DNA of 64,000 nt from Salinarimonas sp046292825 (GTDB lineage Bacteria > Pseudomonadota > Alphaproteobacteria > Rhizobiales > Beijerinckiaceae), in the NCBI RefSeq assembly GCF_046292825.1, contig NZ_JBKBQG010000003.1, positions 97,888-161,887 of the forward strand. The letters run 5' to 3'. How positions within the stretch are numbered: position 1 is the first letter of the stretch; each line of letters starts with the position of its first letter. The position numbers and the translations under genes are program-made. Shown piece by piece: positions 9,910 to 17,716 of the stretch. The notes beneath the pieces are model-generated. The model did no database searches. It saw only the letters and a program-made list of their open reading frames with translations, and had not been told where the DNA came from.

Positions 9910-11036
9910 GGCGGGGCGATCCCGGCGGGCTCGGCCAAGGGGGGGGACGGCGGCGCCTGCACGCCGGCGGCGGCCGCATCGGAGAGCGCGCCTCCTCGCT
10001 CGGACCCCGTCGCGGGCAGCGGCAATTCGAGACGGAAGCGCAGGCCGCTCGGCTCGAAATCCTGGCGGATGAGCGCGCGGCATTGCACGGCGAGCACCCG
10101 CTCGAGCATGATCGAGCCGAACCCCTTGCGCTCGGGGGGGCGGACCGGCGGCCCGCCGCGTTCCACCCATTCGAGCACGAGCGCGCGCTCCGCGTCGCCG
10201 GCGGGGTCGCTCTCGCGGACGCTCCAGGTCACCGACAGCGAGCCTTCCGGCACGGACAGGCAGCCGTGCTTGACGGCGTTGGTGGTGAGCTCGTGCAGGG
10301 CCATGCCGAGCGGCACGGCGATCTCGGCGCCGAGCTCGATCTCGGGTCCATCGAGGCCGGTCCGGCGGGCGACGTCCTCGAACGGCTCGAGTTCGGCGCG
10401 CAGGATGCGGCCCAACGAGGCCGATTGCCAGAAATCCTCCGTGAGGAGCGCCTGCGTCTTCGCGAGCGAGGCGATGCGGCCCGAGAACGCGGCCGTGAAT
10501 TCCTCGATCGTCCCCGTGGTGCGCGCGGTCGCGCCGAGCATGCCCTGGATGCTCGCGAGCATGTTGCGGACGCGGTGGTGGAGCTCGCGGATCAGGAGCG
10601 ATTGCCGCTCGGCGGTGCGGTCGCGCTCCTGGAGATAGGCGAGCGCCTGCAGCTGCCGGTGGCGGGCGCGCAGACCCGAGCGGACCGCGTTGACGAAGGT
10701 GGAGGCGTGGAAGGGACGCTCGAGGACCGTCACGTTGCCGAGCGCCGCGACGAGCGCGTCGGGCGCGGGGGCGCCGCGTTTGCCGAGCAGGAGGAACGGG
10801 TAGTCCGACCAGGGCGGCTGGCGCGCGACGAAATCCGCGAGCGCCCGGCAATCCGCGCGCACGAGCGCCTCCTCGGCGATCACCGCGCCGAAGGCGCGGT
10901 CGAGCCCGCCGACGAGCGTCTCGAGATCGGGACACACGAGCGCCGCGACGCCGACCTCTTCGAGAATGGCGGCCGCGATCTTGGCGTCCCGGCCGCTCGG
11001 CGCGAGGATCAGGATCGTTCCCTTACGCCAGCCCAT
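9906..11036 (-). CDS. HWE-family sensor histidine kinase with degenerate receiver-like N-terminus
   Basis: A 376-residue kinase. Residues 1-120 resemble a response-regulator fold (ILILAPSGRDAKIAAAILEE ... VTVLERPFHASTFVNAV) but I see no clear phospho-acceptor aspartate, so it is probably a pseudo-receiver. The H-box RELHHRVRNMLASIQGML and N-box MALHELTTNAVKHG are those of HWE/HisKA_2 kinases, which are abundant in alphaproteobacteria. A proline-rich tail follows the ATPase domain. It overlaps the end of the kaiC-like gene by 14 bp and the following hybrid kinase by 4 bp. The output target is not encoded nearby. Confidence 0.9.
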   Translation of the reverse strand: MGWRKGTILILAPSGRDAKIAAAILEEVGVAALVCPDLETLVGGLDRAFGAVIAEEALVRADCRALADFVARQPPWSDYPFLLLGKRGAPAPDALVAALGNVTVLERPFHASTFVNAVRSGLRARHRQLQALAYLQERDRTAERQSLLIRELHHRVRNMLASIQGMLGATARTTGTIEEFTAAFSGRIASLAKTQALLTEDFWQSASLGRILRAELEPFEDVARRTGLDGPEIELGAEIAVPLGMALHELTTNAVKHGCLSVPEGSLSVTWSVRESDPAGDAERALVLEWVERGGPPVRPPERKGFGSIMLERVLAVQCRALIRQDFEPSGLRFRLELPLPATGSERGGALSDAAAAGVQAPPSPPLAEPAGIAPP

Positions 11037-12531
11037 CGTCGTCTCGGGTCTCCATGAGCGTTTCGCTGCCGCCGTCGAAGGCCGGAACCCCCGTCAGCAC
11101 GCCGCGGAACGCGTCGAGCGGCATTCCAACGCGCACCCCGTCGCGGTCGATCCGCAATTCGCGGATCGTGTCCTCGTGGGACCCGGTGCGCTTCTTCACC
11201 ACCGAGATGGCACGCCGGATGCGTCCGGCCGCCTCGAAGAAGCGCAGGAGAAGGACGGTGTCGCTCAGATAGGTCAGGTCGACGGGCGAGGTCATCTGCC
11301 CGAGGAGCCCGTGCTGGGCGAGGATCATGATGGTCACGACCCCCTGCTGATTGAGATAGGTGAGGAGCTCGTGCATCTGCAGGACGAGGAAATTCTCGTC
11401 GGGCATCGAATTGACGTAGCCGCTCCAGGAATCGATCACGACCATCCGCACGCCGCTCTCCTCGACCGCGCGGCGCAGACGGCCGGCGAGCTCGCCGGGG
11501 GAGAGGTCGGCGGGGTCGACCTGCTGAACGGTGAGCCGGCCGGACGCGATGTGGGGGCGCAGCTCGACGCCGATCCCGGAGGCGCGCTGCAGGAACACGC
11601 CGAGCACCTCGTCGAAGCTGACGACGAGGACGCCCTCGCCGCGGTTCAGCGCCGCCTCCACGTATCCGAGCGCCACCGTCGACTTGCCCGAGCCGGACGG
11701 CCCGACGATCAGCGTGCTGGTGCCGCGATCGAGCCCGCCGCCGAGAAGCGCGTCGAGCTCGGCGATCCCGCTCGACACCACCTCGCGAGCGAAGCCGCGT
11801 CCGTGCTCGGCCGCGACGAGGCGGGGGAAGACCTCGACGCCACCGGTCTGGATGAGGAAATCGTGATAGCCGCCCTTGAAGCGCCGGCCGCGCATCTTGA
11901 TCACGCGCAGGCGTCGGCGCTCGGCCCCGTAGACGGGCGCGAGCTGCTCGAGCCGGATCACGGCGTGCGCGAGGCTGTGGAGGTTGAGGTCGTCCTGCTC
12001 GGCGGTGAGATCGTCGAGCATCATGACGGTCGCATCGTGCAGGAGGAAGTAGCTCTTGAGGGCGAGGACCTGGCGACGATAGCGCACCGAGCCCTGGGAG
12101 AGGAGCCGGATCTCCGAGAGGCTGTCGAAGACGATGCGCGTGGGCTTCACGCGCTCGACCTCCGCGAGCGCCATGCGAACGGTTTCGCCGAGCTCGAGTT
12201 CTGAGGTGTGCAGCAGGCTCTGGTGCTGCTCGGCATCGAGGCTCAGTTCGGGCGGAACGAGTTCGAAGATGTCGATCCCGTCGAGATCCCAGCCGTGCTG
12301 TTCGGCGACGTTCAGGAGCTCGCGCTTGCTCTCCGAGAGCGTGATGTAGAGGCAGCGCTCGCCGCGCTCGACGCCCGCGAGCAGGAATTGCAGGCCGAGC
12401 GTGGTCTTGCCGGAGCCCGGCCGCCCTTCGACGAGATGCGTGCGGTTCGCCGCGTAGCCTCCCGCGAGGATGTGGTCGAGCCCCGAAACGCCGCTGGCGA
12501 CGGAGGCGGCATCGCTGATCCGAGCTGGCAT
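11023..12531 (-). CDS. kaiC: KaiC-like dual RecA-fold ATPase
   Basis: A 502-residue protein with two KaiC/RecA domains. Walker A motifs are EGRPGSGKTT (about residues 35-44) and GPSGSGKST (about 277-285). Walker B-like strands are RIVFDSLSE and MVVIDSWSG. The CII end has the KaiC-type ISVVKKRTGSHEDTIREL segment, where cyanobacterial KaiC carries its arginine-finger and phosphosite neighbourhood. The catalytic diglutamate after Walker A looks altered (SES in the first domain, FDE in the second), so ATPase or autokinase activity cannot be assumed. No kaiA or kaiB is seen. AGGA sits 5 bp before ATG 12531. First gene of an operon with two histidine kinases, probably a signalling adaptor. Confidence 0.9.
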   Translation of the reverse strand: MPARISDAASVASGVSGLDHILAGGYAANRTHLVEGRPGSGKTTLGLQFLLAGVERGERCLYITLSESKRELLNVAEQHGWDLDGIDIFELVPPELSLDAEQHQSLLHTSELELGETVRMALAEVERVKPTRIVFDSLSEIRLLSQGSVRYRRQVLALKSYFLLHDATVMMLDDLTAEQDDLNLHSLAHAVIRLEQLAPVYGAERRRLRVIKMRGRRFKGGYHDFLIQTGGVEVFPRLVAAEHGRGFAREVVSSGIAELDALLGGGLDRGTSTLIVGPSGSGKSTVALGYVEAALNRGEGVLVVSFDEVLGVFLQRASGIGVELRPHIASGRLTVQQVDPADLSPGELAGRLRRAVEESGVRMVVIDSWSGYVNSMPDENFLVLQMHELLTYLNQQGVVTIMILAQHGLLGQMTSPVDLTYLSDTVLLLRFFEAAGRIRRAISVVKKRTGSHEDTIRELRIDRDGVRVGMPLDAFRGVLTGVPAFDGGSETLMETRDDDGLA

Positions 12532-12702
12532 CCAGATCCTCTCTGCTTCGAGCGGGATCCTCACCGACCCGGCGCGAAGTCCTGCATACGGGCTGCCGGC
12601 CCGTACGGCAAGAACGCCGCCGTGAGACGCGGCCCCGCCGCGCGCGCCTCCGACCCGAAAACGAGCTTGGCCGCGTTTCGGTTTCGCTCGTGTGCGCGAA
12701 AC

Positions 12703-12729
12703 GGCCTCCGCGAGGGCGTCGCGGAGGCC
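12703..12729 (-). terminator. Hairpin downstream of the rhodanese gene
   Basis: Perfect 10-bp stem GGCCTCCGCG/CGCGGAGGCC with a 7-nt loop, about 60 nt past the rhodanese stop on the minus strand and upstream of the kaiC-like gene. No clear U-run follows, so it may be a weak terminator or a transcript-stabilising structure. A second inverted repeat, CGTTTCG/CGAAACG, spans 12674-12703 and shares its last base. Confidence 0.45.
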
Positions 12730-12788
12730 GACGGGGCAGGGCGTCGGGGCAGGGCGGGGCAGGGGACCGGCCGGTCCCGGTCCTGCGC

Positions 12789-13253
12789 TTACGCTGCGGG
12801 AGGAGGCGCCTGCGTCGCCGCCGCGGCCGCTTCCGCCTCCGCGAGGCTGCCCGGCAGGGTCCCCTGCCAGCACGGGAAGCCGTCCTCCCGCCAGCCCCAG
12901 ATGCCGCCGATCATCATCTTCACCGGCCGTCCGAGGCGCGCGAATTGCAGCGCTCCCTTGTCCGCGCCGTTGCAATGGGGCCCCTCGCAATAGACCACGA
13001 ACAGCGTTTCGGGGGCGGCGAAAGCGAGGCGCTCCGCCGTGATCTCGCGGTGGGGGATGTTGATCGCGCCGGGCACGTGGCCGCGCGCATAGGCCCTCGG
13101 CCCGCGGACGTCGACGAGGACGAATCCGGGGCTGCCGGCGCGCATGTCGGTGTGGACGTCGTCGGGATCGGTCTCGAGGGCGAGGCGGCGGGCGAAATGG
13201 GCGTAGGCCTCGCTGGACGGGGCGGCGGGGGTATCGGTCACGTGGGTCGACAT
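12789..13253 (-). CDS. Rhodanese-like domain protein
   Basis: A single-domain sulfurtransferase-type protein of 154 residues. It shows the CDC25/rhodanese pattern FVLVDVRGPRAYARGHVPGA and an active-site loop starting at Cys89 (YCEGPHCNGADK). A second cysteine (Cys94) in the loop is unusual and may form a disulfide or metal pair. The C-terminal part is Trp-rich (GGIWGWREDGFPCWQG). Cytosolic, with an alanine-rich tail. ATG 13253 has GAGGAAC upstream. It is divergent from the GlxA-type regulator at 13342, which probably controls it. The acceptor substrate is unknown. Confidence 0.87.
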   Translation of the reverse strand: MSTHVTDTPAAPSSEAYAHFARRLALETDPDDVHTDMRAGSPGFVLVDVRGPRAYARGHVPGAINIPHREITAERLAFAAPETLFVVYCEGPHCNGADKGALQFARLGRPVKMMIGGIWGWREDGFPCWQGTLPGSLAEAEAAAAATQAPPPAA

Positions 13254-13341
13254 GGTGCTCGTTCCTCTGTGTCGGCTCGTCGACATTGCGCGTACTTCCC
13301 GACGGTTGAAATCGCCGCCGTCGACGATTAGCGTCAAGATC

Positions 13342-14322
13342 ATGCCAAACGCGCCGTCGCCCGATCCCCGCCTCGTCGTCGCCCTCGCCTACGAGGGCCT
13401 GTGCACCTTCGAGCTCGGCGTCGCCGTGGAGGTGTTCGGCCTCCACCGCCCCGAAATGGGGCCGGACTGGTACCGGTTCGCGGTGGCGAGCCTCGAGCCC
13501 GGGCCGCTGCGCGCGACGGGCGGGCTCACCGTCGCCGTCGACGGGGGCGCCGACCTCCTCGCCCAGGCCGGAACCGTCGTGGTCCCGGGCTGGCGCGGTG
13601 CCGAGGAGCCGGTCCCCGACGCCATCGCCGAGGCGATCCGCGCCGCGCACGACCGGGGGGCGCGCGTCCTGTCGCTCTGCTCTGGCGTCTTCGTGCTCGC
13701 CGCGGCGGGGCTCCTGTCGGGGCGAACCGCGACGACGCATTGGCGCTATCTCGACGCTCTCGCCAGGCGCTACCCCGACATCCGCCTGGCGCGGGACGTG
13801 CTCTACGTCGACGAAGGGCAGGTCCTCACCGCCGCCGGCAGCGCGGCCGGGATCGATCTGTGCCTCCACCTCGTGCGTCGGGATTTCGGTCCCCTGGCCG
13901 CGAACGCGGTGGCGCGGCGCCTCGTCGTTCCGCCCCATCGCGACGGCGCTCAGGCGCAGATCGTGGAGCGGCCCGTGCCGCTCCCGCACGAGGGGGCGCG
14001 GCTGTCGCCGCTTCTCGACCGCCTGCGGCGGAGCCTCGATCATCCCCACACGATCGCCGCGATGGCGAATTCGGTCGGGATGAGCGAGCGGACCTTCCTG
14101 CGGCGGTTCAAGGCGCTCACCGGAACGACGCCCGGAGAGTGGCTCCGCGACGAGCGCCTGCGCCGGGCCCGCGAGCTTCTCGAGACGACGCTCCAACCGA
14201 TCGAGACGATCGCGGTGGCCAGCGGCTTCGGCTGCGCGGGGAGCCTGCGTCATCATTTTCGCGAGCGGCTCGGTACGAGCCCCGTCGCCTATCGTCGGCG
14301 GTTCGCGCGAAAGGCGGCGTGA
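13342..14322 (+). CDS. GlxA-type transcriptional regulator (DJ-1/PfpI domain plus AraC HTH)
   Basis: A 326-residue regulator. The N-terminal half is a DJ-1/PfpI-like sensor domain (VVALAYEGLCTFELGVAVEV; the nucleophile-elbow-like LSLCSGVFVLAAAGLL with a cysteine). The C-terminal half is an AraC/XylS double HTH (TIAAMANSVGMSERTFLRRF and PIETIAVASGFGCAGSLRHH). The elbow Cys is kept, yet these regulators are normally non-catalytic sensors. The 88-bp gap to the divergent rhodanese gene holds both promoters, so control of the rhodanese is the simplest inference. Confidence 0.92.
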   Translation: MPNAPSPDPRLVVALAYEGLCTFELGVAVEVFGLHRPEMGPDWYRFAVASLEPGPLRATGGLTVAVDGGADLLAQAGTVVVPGWRGAEEPVPDAIAEAIRAAHDRGARVLSLCSGVFVLAAAGLLSGRTATTHWRYLDALARRYPDIRLARDVLYVDEGQVLTAAGSAAGIDLCLHLVRRDFGPLAANAVARRLVVPPHRDGAQAQIVERPVPLPHEGARLSPLLDRLRRSLDHPHTIAAMANSVGMSERTFLRRFKALTGTTPGEWLRDERLRRARELLETTLQPIETIAVASGFGCAGSLRHHFRERLGTSPVAYRRRFARKAA

Positions 14323-14702
14323 CGCGCCCGCTGCGGGAACGGTGGCGGTTTCGACGGACGGCGTCGTCGAGACGGTCTCGGCGAGAACGTCGGAACGATC
14401 GGCATTCGCACGCATCGCGCTCGCCGGCGGGAACGAGGTGCAGGTCGAGGCATCGGCTGCGACTTGCATCGACCTGCACCTGAGCGTCGGCTCGATCGCC
14501 CTGCGCGTGCAGAAGTGCCCCCCGTGACCTCCGAATCTGCCCGTCCGGCGACGATTCGCAAACGTGAATGCGCGCGTGCATGAGCATGTCGATTCCGGCG
14601 TGCATATTCGGGCGACCCCGGATGGCGCGTGCTCCCTCGCTCTATAAAGTTTCATCAACAACGGTCGTTGAGGCGCGGAAGTCGACAGGGGAGGGGCGCG
14701 AC
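14323..14702 (+). promoter_or_regulatory. 380-bp leader region upstream of the PLD/helicase operon
   Basis: I see no convincing gene. A 61-codon frame at 14342-14527 has no good ribosome site. The right half is less GC-rich, with TATAAAGT (14643-14650) as a possible -10 element and an inverted repeat TCAAC-N7-GTTGA at 14655-14671 between it and the GGGGAGG ribosome site of the next gene. The repeat could be an operator, but no regulator is encoded in the operon. Confidence 0.4.
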
Positions 14703-15893
14703 GTGAGCGAAACTTGGGGCATTCTCAGCCCGGCCGATCTAGCCTCCTCACGCCGGCTCCAATCGCTCGGCCTGACGCGCGCGATCCGGCGCTTCAACGA
14801 GCGGGCGGTTCCCGGGATGGGCGGGCTGTGGTTCACGATGCCTTTGGTCTGGTCAATGCTCGGGATCGCGGTCGCGCACGAGACGGATAAGCGGCCGATC
14901 TCGGCGGCGAACGCGGTCGAAGCGCTCGCCATGAAGCTGGCGCTCGCCAAGAGCAACGGCGGCGAGCCCGACGGCCGGTTGCGGGGGCGGCGCAATCTCG
15001 GGCGGACGGATGGCTGGAGCTTCGCCGAGCTCGCCAGACCGGGCTCCTATGTCACGCAGCCCTTCCGACAGACCTGCACGCAGCCTCTCGTCACGCTCGG
15101 GCTCGTCGAGTGATCGAGCGCGCGTTTCAACTCCTTCCGCCTCCGCAAGGATGCCGAGCGCCTTCTCGCGCTGCTGCCGGGCCTCGTCGAGGCGACCACG
15201 GCATGGGTGGAGGGCCGATCGCACGAATGGCGCATTCACGACGGCATTCTCCCGCGCGCCCCGCTCCCGGAGGCGCTGCGGGCGGATATCGGCCGGCGCA
15301 TCTACGGCGAGGGCGCCGACGCCGCGCGCCGCAAAACCGTTCGCGACCATGGGCGCCGCTGGACATCGCAGGCGCTCCTCGACCAGGAGCCCGCGGGCGT
15401 CGCCGCCGATCACCTCGTCGATCTCAGGGGCGGCATCGCGACCGTCCGCCTGCGCGACGCCGCCTTGCGCGTGCTCGGCGCGGTCGAGGCGCGGATCGCG
15501 GCGCGACGCGATGCCGGTCACGCGCCCGCTCTCACGCTCACCGATGCGCTCGCCGACGAGACGATCCGCGAGCGGATCGCGGCGTGCGTCGCGCAGGCCG
15601 CGTTCGCGGCGCCTCATATCGAGGCGGCGAAGGAGAGCGACAGTCTCGCCTTCCTGAAAGATTGCCGCTCGCCCGACGGCCTCCTCGAGCGCCTCGCCCG
15701 GCGCGACGGTGTGGTGATCGTGCTGCGCGACGACGTGCTCGCGCCCGGTCCCGCCTTCGGCGCAGCGCCACCCGGCCAAGACGACCAAGAGGGCGCCCCG
15801 CGCTCCGACGTGCCGGAATTGCCGCGCATCGCCAATCTCCTCGCGCTCACGGACGATCTCGCTGGCGGAAACCAGGGGAGGGCCGCAGCATGA
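14703..15893 (+). pseudogene. First gene of the PLD/helicase operon, interrupted by an in-frame TGA
   Basis: Not recognised. The reading frame runs from GTG 14703 (GGGGAGG upstream) to TGA 15893 with one internal TGA at 15111-15113. Both halves are in the same frame, with no indel needed. Text before the stop (VTQPFRQTCTQPLVTLGLVE) and after it (SSARFNSFRLRKDAERLL) joins into what looks like the recognition helix and wing of a winged-helix domain, if TGA replaced a GGA glycine codon. The intact product would be 396 residues: a helical N-terminal part with LWFTMPLVWSMLGIAVA, the winged helix, then a long helical C-terminal part. It overlaps the PLD gene by ATGA. Alternatives are two separate proteins (136 residues, and one restarting at GTG 15207), UGA readthrough, or a sequence error. 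Confidence 0.6.
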
Positions 15894-17716
15894 GCCACAG
15901 CCTCCTCTCCCTGTTCATGCCGCCCGACGACGATCACACCGGCGATTTCGGGATGCTCTGCGGGTTCACCGCGAGCCGCGACGTGCTCGAGCGGATCGCC
16001 CGCACCTTCTCGGGCGACGGCTCGCGGCCCCATCTCGCCGCCTTCATCCACCCGAACGCGGGTGCGGTCACGGATATTCCAGGCATTGCCTGGATGCATT
16101 TTCGGAACGAGCCGTTCAACCTCCTCCACGCCAAGGTCGCCCTCCTCGGTTTCCGCAGGCGCGGCGCCGACGGCGAGGGGGACGGCTATCGTCTGCGCCT
16201 CGCCGTCAGCACGGGGAACTGGACCGCCGAGCCGTTGACGACGAGCATCGACATGTTCTGGTGCGGCGAGATCGCGGTCGGCGCGCGCGACCCGCAGCTC
16301 GTCGCCGACATCCGCGCCGCCGACGGGCTTTTCGGCTGGCTGCGCGGACTCGCCGACGACAGCCTCCTGCGCCAGACCTTCGACGGGCACCTCCCCGACG
16401 CGGCGTTCCGGGAGGCGATCGAGAGCCTCCCCGACAGCCGTCGCACGCCGCGCTTCGTCGACACGCGCACGCAGACGATGCGCCGCCAGCTCCTCGCGCG
16501 GCTCCCGCGCAGCGAGATGGCCTATCTCGCGATCGGATCGGGCTATTGGGAGGCGAGCGAGGAAGACGCCGAGGCGGGGCTTCTGGAGCGCCTGCGCAAG
16601 GATCTCGTTCGCGAGCGCAGGCTCGCCAAGGGAGCCGATCGCGATCTCGTTGTCGACCCCGACAATTGCCAGGGGCTGTATGCGCAGGCGGCCGCGCTGG
16701 ACAAGAAACGGTGGCGGTTCCGGAAACCGGCGTCCAAACTTCATGGGGACGCGAATGTCCGCCTCCACGCCAAGTTCCTCTTCATTTCCGAGCAAGCGGG
16801 GTCGGGGGCGATCGGCGAGTCGCGCCTCTATATCGGCTCGGCCAATTTCAGCCGCGCGGGCTTCGAGAGTACCGCCGAGGCCCGGGGCAACCTCGAGGCC
16901 GGCATCGTTCTCGCGCCCGATCCCGAGCTGAGCTGGCGTGGCAACGCCGTCAAGCCGATCTCGAAGCTTCTTCCGGGCGATTTCGGGAGCACGGTCGAGA
17001 TCGGGGATCTCGCTCCAGGCGAGCCCTTCGTCGCGCCTCTCCCGCCGCCGCCGCCGCCTCCCGTCACCTTTCTCGAATGGGCGGACGGCGAGCTCTTCGC
17101 CCCGGCCGCATGCAAGGTGCCGATCGACGTCCTCGCAGAATCAGGCGCGATCGCGAGGCTTCCCTGCCCGTGGCCGGCGCCGCCGCCCGCCTTCGTCACG
17201 CTCCGTCCGAGCGGCTGGCGCGTGCCGGTGCGCGCGGACGGGGCGCTCGTCGTGCCGAAGCGCGGGCCGGTCGGGCTCGAGGACATCCTCGCCGGCCTCG
17301 GCCGCTTCCCCGCCGCCCCCATCGCGGCGGGGGAGGACGAGGAAGAGCCGGACGCCGAAATCGTGGGCGAGATGGACGACGTCGGCGCGGACGGAACCGA
17401 TCCGGCGCGCGCCTATCCGGTGCGGCAGATGATGCGCCTCGTCGTGCGTCTCGCCGAGCGCCAGAAGGATCTCGACCCGCGCGATTGGCAGCGCTGGTGC
17501 CGCGAGCTCGGCCAGGATCTCCCACGCCTCGTCGAGACGGAGGCCGCCATGATCGCCCCCTTCGTCGCCGCGCGCGCGAACCCCCTGACCGCGCTCGCCG
17601 ACCCGGAGTTCCTGCCGGAAGGCGTCAACGAGGGTGCGCTCGCCGTCGCGCTCGACAGAATCGCGGCGGCATGGGGGCTCGACGCCGCGGAGGATTTGTG
17701 GGAGCGCAGGGCATGA
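15890..17716 (+). CDS. PLD-superfamily phosphodiesterase with two HKN (Tdp1-like) half-sites
   Basis: A 608-residue protein. The first half-site is LLHAKVALL (His80, Lys82) followed by STGNWT (Asn110). The second is RLHAKFLFI (His293, Lys295) followed by YIGSANFSRAGFE (Asn319). The His-Lys-Asn pattern, with Asn in place of the HKD aspartate, resembles tyrosyl-DNA phosphodiesterase and helicase-linked PLD nucleases. The C-terminal 250 residues contain a proline run and an acidic stretch and have no domain I recognise. Its ATG overlaps the stop of the preceding gene, and its stop overlaps the ATG of the helicase. A DNA-end nuclease or phosphodiesterase working with that helicase is inferred. 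Confidence 0.87.
   Translation: MSHSLLSLFMPPDDDHTGDFGMLCGFTASRDVLERIARTFSGDGSRPHLAAFIHPNAGAVTDIPGIAWMHFRNEPFNLLHAKVALLGFRRRGADGEGDGYRLRLAVSTGNWTAEPLTTSIDMFWCGEIAVGARDPQLVADIRAADGLFGWLRGLADDSLLRQTFDGHLPDAAFREAIESLPDSRRTPRFVDTRTQTMRRQLLARLPRSEMAYLAIGSGYWEASEEDAEAGLLERLRKDLVRERRLAKGADRDLVVDPDNCQGLYAQAAALDKKRWRFRKPASKLHGDANVRLHAKFLFISEQAGSGAIGESRLYIGSANFSRAGFESTAEARGNLEAGIVLAPDPELSWRGNAVKPISKLLPGDFGSTVEIGDLAPGEPFVAPLPPPPPPPVTFLEWADGELFAPAACKVPIDVLAESGAIARLPCPWPAPPPAFVTLRPSGWRVPVRADGALVVPKRGPVGLEDILAGLGRFPAAPIAAGEDEEEPDAEIVGEMDDVGADGTDPARAYPVRQMMRLVVRLAERQKDLDPRDWQRWCRELGQDLPRLVETEAAMIAPFVAARANPLTALADPEFLPEGVNEGALAVALDRIAAAWGLDAAEDLWERRA

Noticed and set aside
5777..9979. 1400-codon minus-strand frame offset from the hybrid kinase
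   Set aside because: Arginine/alanine-rich shadow of the real frame; all kinase motifs are in the other frame.
6310..10638. 1442-codon open frame on the plus strand
   Set aside because: It is the antisense of two clear kinase genes. The translation is His/Arg/Asp-rich low-complexity text without domains, a result of high G+C.
14342..14527. 61-codon frame before the PLD/helicase operon
   Set aside because: No ribosome site or recognisable domain, and the sequence looks like leader DNA.
15110..15160. GTG at 15110 as a frameshifted start for the second half of the first defence gene
   Set aside because: It gives only MIERAFQLLPPPQ before low-complexity text. Joining to the real frame would need an indel, while a single base change (GGA to TGA) explains the data without one.
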